This document shows, one piece after another, positions 36,018-46,275 of a DNA stretch of 64,000 nt (its first letter is position 1; each line of letters starts with the position of its first letter). The notes below the pieces were generated by a model that was not told the DNA's origin, searched no databases, and saw only the letters and a list, made by a program, of their open reading frames with translations. The stretch is from contig LUCM01000658.1 of the NCBI GenBank assembly GCA_008360955.1, forward strand, positions 174,444-238,443. Direction: 5' to 3'. Position numbers and translations under genes: made by a program. This stretch comes from Fasciolopsis buskii (lineage: Eukaryota; Platyhelminthes; Trematoda; Plagiorchiida; Fasciolidae).

Positions 36018-36170
36018 AAATCTACTTGGCTAGTTACCGCATCTAGCCCAGAGAGATCTAATGGGGTTCTATGCCACTCCAAGTTTTGGGATCATGATTG
36101 TCGGTTTCCCCTCTGCTACACAATGGGCCCTAGTGGCTATGGGGCACGCCCCTCTCACTGCACTCATTCA
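36018..36170 (+). repeat. SINE-like repeat family S, copy 3
   Basis: tRNA-like start (TTGGCTAGTTACCGCATCTAG, GGGTTCTATGCC), then CACTCCAAGTTTTGGGATC, ATGATTGTCGGTTTCCCC, GGGCCCTAGTGGC and TATGGGGCACGCCCC. The last block is shared with the minus-strand copy at 37,395-37,630. Confidence 0.65.
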
Positions 36171-37394
36171 TCGCGGTCTGAATAACTTTCCCAATCACAT
36201 TTTCGTGAATACTCATAGGATAATCTTAGACTGACTCGTTACTCCTCGCCAGACGCGGAGTTATCATTTATTATGGCACTTGATATTTCACTATCTTATT
36301 GGAAGTTTATTTCATAGGCTCATTTGCAGACGCTATTATGCTACTCCCATGTGTTGGTCAACTGATATACATGCCCTAGTGGCATGCAGGACGATATCAC
36401 TTCCCAATTCGGTACCAAAGCTGTCTCCAAAAACTTGGTCTTGATTGCATTCCAGGGGAGACCATTTCAGAGGATTCTGCGTAAACCTCGACATTCTCCA
36501 GAGCTCCACACTTTTGCCAGTCAATAGTGGAAAAATGTCCTTTGAATGGACAAACTTTATCATAGCGGCTGTCAAATCCCTAGTTACTTCCTGAGTTAGC
36601 ATAGACTACCTGGACAGACAGCTGGTTTATAATAGGAAAAAAATGTGCTGATTCCCTTGTCATCACTATGATTCGTGAATAAGTGCACTTATCGGTTCAT
36701 ATTTAAACCATAACAATATGAATCCGTGATGAAATGGTACGACTCGTACATTGTTTGTAAAACGCAACAACGGGAGGTGAAAATTCAGTCTCCGTCACAT
36801 TTGAGTGGCAGATGGGGGGTGTAGAGATTCATTCCGCTAAAGGATGGATTTACAGAGGACCTGCTTTTGTTGAATAACTATTTTTGTATGTCCTGTGGTG
36901 TGTGAGTATCACCTATGGAGTCAAGATCAAGACTGGTGTGAGAAGGGCGGGAAAAAATTGATGTTACCGATCGAAAAGGTGACGAAATGAAACCTTTTAG
37001 CATTGGATTGAAAGATCAGCAATCAATTTGAACAGAACGAATGAGGGCAGTAAATTCGGGTAGCTGTCGTTTATGTTCGACTAGTAAACGATCTAAGGAA
37101 AAGTTAACGCGATTCTAGACTAAAACGGCTAAAAAGCCAAAAAGCCTTTCGCCTAAGGATCACGCAGTCAGTGGGAATGTCTGGGAATTCCGCTGCCAGC
37201 CAGTGAATAAACTTCATGAACAGTTGGCTTCTGCGCGTGCAGAGACTTGAACATGCCCATTTTTAGTGGCCAGAAAATGGATTCTAGAAGATACGTGATT
37301 CATTTTGTAAGAAGGTGACCACTTCTAAGCGTAACCACCTACATTTTCTGCTTCGGTTAGGATCTTTTTGTGGGTCTTGAAGCGTAAGTCTAGT

Positions 37395-37630
37395 GGAAGC
37401 AGCGTGCCCCATAGCCGCCAGAGACCATCACACGGGAAGGAGGGAAGAATCGATAACCATTACCTGGAAGCTTGGAGTGATACAAAACCATGTGAGGTCT
37501 CAATAGATGTAGTGTGGTAACGAGCCAGCGAAGGTGGATTGCCATCTACTAACAAAGTGACTGGTGGATCTGGGATTCGAACCTCAGACCTTCTTTGGGA
37601 CCGCTGGTTGCTTATAAGCAAAGCCTGGTA
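37395..37630 (-). repeat. SINE-like repeat family S, copy 4
   Basis: On the minus strand: a consensus pol III box B (GGTTCGAATCC, about 37,573-37,583) followed by CAGATCCACCAGTCAC, then GAGACCTCACATGG, CACTCCAAGCTTCCAGG, ATGGTTATCGATTC and GGCTATGGGGCACGC. The order matches the plus-strand copies. The tRNA-derived head supports a SINE, transcribed by RNA polymerase III. Confidence 0.7.
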
Positions 37631-40600
37631 GATTTTGCAATTTACGTGTAGCTCAAACTGAAATTTTTATATCATGCATGTTATGCACAGGCAAAAAAAA
37701 AACGAAACAACCCGATTTTCACTCAAGCTGGTATACAATTTGACGCGGAACAATTCCCCTCAGTTGGTTGATCTTGTTTGAAATCCAAAAGTGCTCAGCT
37801 AGCAACACGAGGACACGTGACTAAGTGGCATATGACAACTATATTCCAAGTCACATGATGTAGATTAGTTACTTTTGGAATGTCTCCACTCTCGGTGAGA
37901 ATCTTTCGCCTGGTTCCTCAAGCGCAACTCTTATGTGCGTTTCATGAGCGGGCCGCTAATTTTGATCATGGGATACAATGCTACGGTTAGTCATGTAAGC
38001 TGTTTCATCCGGCTCAGCTCAAGAAGAAGGACAAAATGAATGGATAAAAGAACAAAAGAACAAAAGAACGTCAGTGTCTTTAAGTCTCGTTTTATGACTC
38101 GACAATAATCTGCCAGTGTAGACCTGGAGCGATTTCTCCAAATCCTGGTCGTAAATGGTCAAAGGTATCATTAGGGTTTACATATCCATCTTCGAAAAGG
38201 TGCAGAGACGTGGTATCAACGAGTGAACAAGTAAAGCATAGGCATAAATCATATACAAGATGAACAAAGGGACCCGTGACAGATGACCTAACAGTGTACC
38301 AAGAATATTGCACTCAGGATCGTACGATACGACTGAAGACAGCTAGTCAGGAAAATGCGCGCAGAAAAAAACGACGGGAAACTGGTAACAAATTTTAGTT
38401 TACGGAAAACCTTAATTAAGCAAAAAGGATTTTAAGCACTCCATGTTTTGACACTCTAAATAGGTAGCGCTTAAGTGGATGAGAGCACAGAAACTCCCAG
38501 GAGCGCATTAAAGTAAGTATCACTAACTTTAAATAACCAAATCAGTGACTGTTTCTCTGTTCTGAAGAAAAACCTTGACTAAATAGCGAAAAACTATCAA
38601 CAAGTCGCTGTTGTAGTCCCCAAGTAGACTGCATCCAAACATACTACTAATAATTAAAAGATTGTACTTTTATTTGACATATTAATCAAATTGTTTTGCA
38701 CAAAATCATCAAAGCTTGGTTGACAAAATGACTTTCTGAAGCTTTTGATAACTGGGCTAGGTGCTTACGTCACGAACATTTCACCGCCGGTCGAGATGGT
38801 GTCCACAGCGTGTTTGCGACCTAAACGCTCCATTGGGCAATCGAAAATCATCGAAAACTATAAGCTGAAGCCACGAAACAGGCAAATATTCAAAAGCATT
38901 GATCGTGAAATGACATGGACTTCCCAAGATATTTGTCCTTTATTTCCTGATAATCTAGCCTTAGAACATTGGAGAATAATAGTCTGTTTTGGGCAATTAA
39001 TGCGAATTGTTTGAGTCGATGGCATATAGAAGGACATTGCGTCCAACAGTGCAATCACGTGCAGGAAATTCATCAATATCTGTTATAGAATACGGTTGCA
39101 AATTCGGCAGCACATCTGATAGTGTTTTCCGGATTCTATGTTTTTGGTCTTGAGTCAACCACGTGATCAAACACATTGCTTGTGTGAGTTCGATTCATTT
39201 TATCGTTTATCCAGGAAAAAAGCAAGCAGCAGTATAAGAAAACGCAACACTTCGTTTTTCTAATGACTGAAAATTCATCTCCCGCAATTTTACCCTACGG
39301 CTAAGTAACTATCCCAATTTTATCCCCAAATCCCCAAAGTTTGTTTTACCACGGCTAAGAGGAAAGTAACTCAATCAGCCTAATGGAAACCTTAGGACAA
39401 ATGCAAAAGTTCGTTATGAAACGTTGAATCTTCTTTCTGACCTGAGGGAATAGATTTACATACGAATTTCTCTCGACTGATAGCTCATTTGGTTATGAGT
39501 CATGCGTCCTTATAGTCTTTTATTATTTTCATTATACGCATGCCACTTATATCCGACATATGTTTCATCTGTAGGAGCTGGAAAGTCAATTGCACCTGGG
39601 TGCGTAAAGTTTGAGTTTGACTTGAATCTTGTCGTATGCATTCAAAATGCGTGTTAATTCGCTTCGGGAAACGAATTTCCAGCGCTGTATTAATAAGTAC
39701 ATTAAAGGTTGATTATAAATATTGGTTGCACAAAGAATAATGGAGTTACCACGAAAATATTTCACCAATACTCGCCGACGGCTTTGAGTTAGCATCAGCG
39801 GCAAACAACTTAGTTTCCAACCATATTAATCATCACGAAACAAAGGCTTACGTCGTCTCTCGCAATTTTTTACTGTAATACACTTTTTGAATAGTTGAAG
39901 ATCTGGGGATGCATTACAATTAGACAAGAATCTAGGGGGTATTGATATCTACATTTACCTCGATACCAAGTTATTATATAAGCAGTTTAGAGAGTAGTAC
40001 TGAGGCGAATGTTGCCTTTAACACTGTTGAGAGCATTAATCTTTACATAACGAGATAAACCAGCTGAACACAATATTTACCGTTTGGTATATATCAACTT
40101 ATTGCTCATGTTTGTCGTGCTTTATATGGGATTCCAATCCGAAACGAACTACTACGAACCGAACAAGTAGAACCATCCCGGCAGGCTTCTAGTTGATGGA
40201 GTATTAAAAGGGCATGATAAACCTCCCATTTGTCATTGCATATGTAAAGTCAAAGATGTAGCTGACAAAGGTCGACCACTCTGCTGGAATTCGTAGTGCA
40301 GAGCTTGGTTATTTCAACAACTTGAGTCATCGAAGATTTAAACAGTATATGGAACGAGTGATTACACAACTTAAATGCTCAACTCACCATTGCGGGATAA
40401 GGAATAGTAAGTCGAGTACTGATGCTAAGTGTTAACGCATTTGACAGCCACGAAATTACAATCACCCAGTAGAACTTATTATACAATCAATGTACAGTGT
40501 AACAGGAAGGAGGTCGAGGCTATTGAAAGACCGGCGAATGAGGAAGGGGCCGACGATGGGATGATGAAGAGGAATGGAGCCCACGATCCGGACATCCAAA

Positions 40601-41926
40601 CGCCACTGTTAGCCACCTGATAACTGCCAGTCACGAACTGTTATTCGCGGAAACCGCCATTTAGTGAAATTTCCAAACGCAACAACATTTGCGTTTCAAA
40701 TCAATGCAATAACTATTATCAGATTGTGATAAATTAGTCGTTGGAATTGGCAGAGTTCTGAATTATGTTTCCAGGACTTAACACACCACATCCGAAGTGT
40801 CTCCTACACCAAACCGACAAAAACTAGCAAGCCGAAAGGCGGGGGAACTTGTACAATGCCTGATCGAACAACCTGATCGTTGAGTCTCTAATGAGTACCT
40901 GAAAATTTACGTGAACGACGGCAACAATCAGTTCTCCGTCTTATTCGAAATCGGATTCGACAAACCGGAAAAGATGTCTATGTCGTACTGAACACTTTGC
41001 CGTTTCTCGAAAAAACTTTTGGTACTATTCACCGCTCTTTCGGTATAAACAAAGGTCTAATCAGTCACATAAAATTTTTACCACAGAATTTACTGGCAGC
41101 TCCTATTCATAACCATAAAGAACCGCGATAAGATTCCGAGATATAAATGGATGCAAATGCCATCAATAAATGAGGACTTTCCGGCTATTCCATGTAGCAG
41201 AACTCATTTTGTTTAGGTATCCGTGATGGCCGCCAAAAGGAGACTCACACATATGCGAGTTAATAGTGAAGAAGACGTTGATGGAAATCGTACACAAACA
41301 GCAAATGAACCATACCGACAGTGTGCGTAAATTATGTTCTAGGAAGATGACTTGGACGGGGTCAGATAGACAAGCGTAATTTTCATTCAGTGACACAATC
41401 CTAGATTAAGTACGCTGTTCTTACTGACGACAATACTTGATAAATGACAAATTTTCAAGCTTCAACTGTGGAGGTTTAGGTACTCAACGAAACTATCGCA
41501 CATGAGATATTTTGTTCTGCGCTTGATATGGACCACTTGGAACGGTAATTTTTCATACTATTCGACTAATCGCATCGCCTAATCAACCTCAGGCGCACAT
41601 GGACCAGAATTTACAAGCTTGTGTGCTAGAGCGGAAACAACCGATTGTGCCGCAAATTCTACGACCTATTAAATAAGTGATTTTGCGATAAATTCCATGC
41701 TATCAAGTGTTAGAGAACATGAAATCTCATTTGCTCAGATCATCCGCATTGCCGTAGGAATCGGTTATCGTAACTAACTACGTGTGACCATACAAAAATT
41801 TCGACGATATATTGCTGAGAAACAAAAAACCGAAGAGAATCATCCCGAAGAGCTTTATCGGTATAGCTTTCGAATATATATATGTATATTGATGAGTGAA
41901 AATATCTGCAGCTCAGGTTGCATATT

Positions 41927-41993
41927 TTTAGAGTTGAGAAGGCGTACACTGAGTTAATACGTTTAACTCAGTGTACGCCTTCTCAACTCTAAA
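41927..41993. repeat. Perfect palindrome, 31-bp arms, 5-base loop
   Basis: 41,927-41,957 and 41,963-41,993 are exact reverse complements separated by TACGT. A (TA)n run of 18 bp adjoins the right arm. The arm sequence also occurs once at 32,145-32,182 without its partner. It could form a long hairpin or cruciform. It is not a terminator in this eukaryotic context. More likely it is two inverted copies of a short unit, or a MITE-like element. Confidence 0.93.
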
Positions 41994-42801
41994 TATATAT
42001 ATATATATATTACACTGGCTTGAAGATAATTAAGGTGCAAACACAAAAGAAGGGGGATAAAAAGTAGGGGGAAAATAATAAACCATATCAAACCAGTTTT
42101 TTGTTGTCATCGTACATCTTTTGTGATTTTTTGTTATTTTGCGATCATTTCTAAGATGGACGAGTCCTACCAACAGGCCACACAACATTCACGGTTCTGA
42201 GCCAAACGTTTGCTAATTGTCCGAACCGAACAGCCTTCAGAAACTCAGGTTACAAATACAGATGAATGGGATTCAGTTCAGTACAATCCGCAATCTTGCT
42301 TGCACTGATGCACGCTGCTTCTAGCTGATACCTCACCACGAACTATTCAAAAGAGAAATGAATGACTAATAAAACAACAGTAGTATTTCAGTCGAAAAGA
42401 ACTATAGGGAAGAGGACTGATTTTGAATGTGTGCACGCCATTGATTGTAGCACTGAATCATACCAACTAAGTCTTCAATTATCATGTGAATGAACTTCAA
42501 GGACTTGACCCGACTCGACCCATTCGAGGTAATCCACTGGTTGAAGCACTGACATCTTTTCGGCAATGTCATGGACTGAACACCTCAAGCTATCTTTCAG
42601 GTACTGACTTCGGAAAGCAGTGCACATGCAGGCAGGCGATCTGTGAGCATGAATGAGGTGTTTGCAATACTTGATAAAGGTACCGAAGTAATATTAGTCA
42701 ATAGGACAAATGAAACACAGATCATAGTATGACCCTCAACCTCCTTATCAAATCAACTACCAAAAATATGCGGTCATATATAGCCTTATCCTTAAACTCA
42801 C

Positions 42802-42911
42802 CAAAATCTTCATATGACCTCAAATGCACGCGTGGTCTCATGCGACTGGCAATGTAAATACCAGCGAGGGCGCCTATAGTTGGGAAGAGAATTCTAGAAC
42901 GAGAGCTGGAA
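42802..42911 (-). CDS. Shisa-like membrane protein, signal-peptide exon
   Basis: 110-bp exon with acceptor CCCCACTTTCTTCCAG and donor TTTTG/GTGAGT. It encodes 36 whole codons: a basic start (SSSRSR), a hydrophobic core (ILFPTIGALAGIYIAS) and RMRPRVHLRSYEDF. This reads like a signal peptide with cleavage near IAS/RM, directly before the cysteine-rich exon. It ends with one base (G), which joins AT of exon 34,739-34,910 to give Asp in frame. No initiating ATG precedes the core in this exon, so the start must come from an upstream exon, or this is an internal membrane segment. Assignment to the Shisa-like gene rests on phase and topology. Confidence 0.6.
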
Positions 42912-43034
42912 CTGGAAGAAAGTGGGGAGTTGACATAATGACAAAAATAAAATTTGACGTAAAAATCATAATCAAAAAGGTCTGACAGGCTACTGCTTCG
43001 TCACTTATGGCACATGGATACTGCTATTAGTTAC

Positions 43035-43282
43035 CAATGAGAGCTCCAGGTATGAGTGCACGCAGTGTTCTTTACAGATCCGATCTGACATGTACATCTT
43101 CGGTAAATGCCAACCATAGATTTGATCCATACTCGGCGATGTGGGAGGTGCCTGGGAGAGCTGAAAACTGTGCATAAACACCTTTTTCTTTTCCCGGTGA
43201 TCCCTTTTCTCTCCAGAGTTTCCACGACAAGATCTGGGGCCAGATTCATGCAAAATAATGACACCAAAATAATAACAAACAT
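43035..43282 (-). CDS. Possible first exon of the Shisa-like gene
   Basis: An 82-codon frame from ATG at 43,282 to a donor-like site CATTG/GTAACT (43,030-43,034). It ends in phase 2. The T of the next exon at 42,911 completes TGT (Cys), leaving the reading frame open into the signal-peptide exon. It starts with a hydrophobic stretch (MFVIILVSLFCMNL), contains a basic run GKRKRCLC and more cysteines. Two successive hydrophobic segments before the cysteine-rich domain do not fit a simple type I topology, so either an internal Met (for example MVGIYRR) is used or this is not the true first exon. A second open frame overlaps it on the same strand. Confidence 0.3.
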
Positions 43283-43757
43283 TAAATTTTACTAAGACAC
43301 GCTACAATATGCAAAAGGCGTGGTCCTGATATTGCTCAGCAATAAGTATGATGCAGAACGCATTACGTTTACCCCTCATCTCACGGTGCACGTGACGTGT
43401 TGTTGCGCAAATATTCTATCTTTCTGTCTTTGCGTGAAACGCTTTTAAAACCAGTAGTAATAGACGGTACGACCACTAGTATTTAAGCGAACAAAAAAGT
43501 TATATGTACCATACTCCAAGCTTGAGCCACGGTTGCTTGGGCTCGCTACACCTAAAACCAATGGCCGGAAAACATGACCTTGGAAGTGGGGGGTGGAATA
43601 AAACTACATAAGATCCCAAAAGATCAAGTATGGTAACGAACAATTCCTGAAATGCAAAGTCATGCAAAGTCAGGAAATTCTACACCTTCACTTATGAAAA
43701 CTTTATTTGTTTCGTTCGCCCTTTGCATAGAAAGACTAACTTTCGTCCTACGTGTGT

Positions 43758-43760
<3 letters not shown>

Positions 43761-43797
<37 letters not shown>

Positions 43798-43883
43798 NNN
43801 NNNNNNNNNNNNNNNNNNNNNNNNNNNNNNNNNNNNNNNNNNNNNNNNNNNNNNNNNNNNNNNNNNNNNNNNNNNNNNNNNNN

Positions 43884-43915
<32 letters not shown>
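43761..43915. repeat. (TA)n microsatellite interrupted by an assembly gap
   Basis: TA runs at 43,761-43,796 and 43,885-43,915 flank 86 N bases (43,798-43,883). The gap almost certainly hides more TA repeat that the assembler could not span. Open frames across it (poly Tyr-Ile) are artefacts. Confidence 0.97.
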
Positions 43916-43920
<5 letters not shown>

Positions 43921-44029
43921 TATGTGCAGATCGTGTCCATCGGAACCACGAGTAAGAACAATGAGCGAGAAGCAGAAATTAAAAGGAAAAATCGTGCGGA
44001 ATTCACCGTACATATCATAATTCACCCAT

Positions 44030-46200
44030 CGTCAACGGTTCGCCAGCGGGCGTTGTGCTAACACGCCGTCCAAGCCGAAGCTGAGAGGTTGACTTAGAGA
44101 ATTCTACCCCGAATACTTCACCAAAAGGTCTGACCTACAAGGCAGCAAGTAATCCCAGGGCCACGCAACCCAATGGAGACCGGTGACTGATTGTTCAGGT
44201 TATATGGCCTTCGGATGGAGCTGGACTTCCCGAGTGCCCAGTACACCCTATCCCCACAAGCGCCGGATAGCATAGCACCGTGCGCTTCGTGTGTCATGAT
44301 TGGCTGGTTTACAATCAGGGTCCAGCCATTTATCAAGTGTCGGTCGACCCCGTGGACAGGGCCGAGAATTCTCCTTCGATCTTGCACTTCGGCGAAAGTA
44401 CCTCGACCATGAGAAAGCTGTGCGTCGGACTAACTCGACAGAAGCAATTAGAGACAGGAAGCCATTTGAAAGCACTTCCAATACTTTCCATTGGATGCAT
44501 ATCAGAATTATGAGCTGGTCAATTCAATAATCGAACATTGCCATGCAAAACGGCACTACTGTATGACGTTGACATTGTCTAAGTCCAGAAAATCACATTA
44601 CCAATGCGGCTGATGCCATGTCAGATGGCTGTGAGCAACTGTTTGAAAACGCTCCTCAATGAGGTTGACAGCGAGGCTGGCCTCTAGTAAACAGCAAACA
44701 ACGTTGAAGATTAGTTACGTAAACCCTGGACCGTCTGCTTAGTTGCTCCGGTAGACCTGAGTATTAATCAGTTTTATGCGGCAGATGACAAAAACAGGTC
44801 TCCCATGAGTAAAAAGAAACCGATCAACTGAGTGATGTGCAAACGACCGCAACAGAAAGTCCTAGCCAAAAAGCAAGCAGGAGACTCTCATGAAACGCAA
44901 TCGAAGACAAAACATGAGGATAAACTACTAGCCAGTTGTGCAATCTTAGTCCAAAACATCACTTATCACGTTCACGACTAAGACCATGTTGGTTTCAGTT
45001 CATTCGAGATGACGGCAAATTAACCAGCTTTAAAACAAAGCGATGGCGAACAACCATAAAAGCCCTGCCACCTGAAAACTGTGATAATAAGAAGGAGTTT
45101 GGTTTTTTATTCAAAACTAACCGAATAAAGTTTCTGTGTCATTCGTCATTCTGTCCAAAAAATACGGAACTTACATTCTCGGTTTGAAACTTCGGTGTCT
45201 CGAGAAGGAACGGGATGGTTTGGACATAACGCGATACCGATTACCTGACCGTGACGAGCTTTTGGTTCCGCCACTGCGGCCACATTCAATTAAAGCTGGA
45301 ATAGATCAGAGTGTGTATGTTACAGGATAATATTAACCCTAAATAACTGCTACACTGCATTCGGATTTATTGGTATAGACCGGCCAAATCACGAATTATG
45401 TGGATCGTGAGAGATTTTGTCAAGATGAAACACCTGGAGCAATGACCCGCTCATTTTGAGGGGATCAAAGTGAAACGTCAATGCAGAACTGTGCGCCGAG
45501 ACTGGTCAGGACAGCTCCATTGCGATAATTGTGGCTGAACCCGCAAAACACTCACTATTTGGTTTCCACAGAAAGTGAACAAAAATGAGTCGAAATGGCA
45601 ACTCTTCAAGCAAACTACCAGTTTGTGCAAACTTCAATAACTCCGACACGGATAATTTAGTACACGCCACAAATGCGTGGGAACATGGAAAGACTGAAAT
45701 AGAAACAATGGTGATCTAACATGGACGGCATTCGCAATGACACTGAACCATATCAACCAAATACGCTGCGGATCTCGAGGCTTCCAGCTATATATGCACC
45801 AGAAACCGATGCAGGTAAGTCTCGATGTCATCGCTGAGACCGGTAGTTAACACACCACTGCGTAAAGAGAGATGATTGGGTGCGCGGCATACCCGGTCCA
45901 ATAAAGGCTTATCCGGACCGTGAATTCGGCTGCTAGGTAGGTGTCAGAGAGACAAGTGAAAATCAGATGGTTGAACGGCTGCATCGAACATCATCGAACA
46001 GAAGAGCGTTGTTCTACCTGTCAAAGGGAGATGTGCCTTACAGTTTTTCATGGTTGAAATAAACCACATGAGTCTAAGTCATTCTGTCGCCGACTTTTAA
46101 TTTGTTTCCTTTTACCTCCTTCATTAATGAAATAACAACGTACATCAATTTCCAGAAAGGGGGCCGCGACCAGCAGAGGGCTGCCAAGTGGGGAAGTTGA
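44030..46200. other. No recognised gene
   Basis: Three overlapping frames of 73-89 codons occur on each strand at 44,118-44,530. They are unusually free of stops, which suggests a decayed coding repeat, but I cannot name a family. The frames at 44,936-45,330 are equally unassigned. Confidence 0.35.
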
Positions 46201-46204
46201 CCGA

Positions 46205-46275
46205 CGGTGGGAGGATTCGAACCCGCGACTTTCACGTCCAAACGCCACGGCCTTATCCGTTTGGCCACCGCCAAC
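46205..46275 (-). repeat. tRNA-like repeat (SINE head) with perfect boxes A and B
   Basis: On the minus strand box A (TGGCCAAACGG) and box B (GGTTCGAATCC) both match the pol III consensus at tRNA spacing. GGCGGTG pairs with CACCGTC over 7 bp (one G-T) as an acceptor-like stem. The T stem has a C-C mismatch and the acceptor is out of register with box A, so a functional tRNA is unlikely. It is followed by non-tRNA sequence ending in an A/T-rich stretch, as in a SINE. Confidence 0.6.

Larger units (their letters stand above)
34911..42801 (-). other. Intron of the Shisa-like gene (7.9 kb)
   Basis: Between donor TTTTG/GTGAGT (42,796-42,801) and acceptor TTCCAG (34,911-34,912 AG). It contains SINE-like family S copies, the perfect palindrome at 41,927-41,993 and TA runs. 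From 37,640 to 41,920 I see nothing I can name apart from a three-unit AACAAAAG minirepeat near 38,047-38,070. Confidence 0.55.

Noticed and set aside
41927..41993. Transcription terminator
   Set aside because: The hairpin is far longer than an intrinsic terminator, has no U tract, and the genome is eukaryotic.
43652..44025. Open frames of 67-122 codons with Tyr-Ile runs
   Set aside because: They cross the TA microsatellite and the N gap.
44118..44530. Several overlapping frames on both strands suggesting a coding gene
   Set aside because: The stop-poor stretch is short, no frame shows a known domain, and no splice sites fit. Probably a decayed repeat.
46205..46275. Functional tRNA gene
   Set aside because: Box A and box B are perfect, but the acceptor stem is out of register with box A and the T stem has a mismatch. 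Non-tRNA sequence continues as in a SINE.
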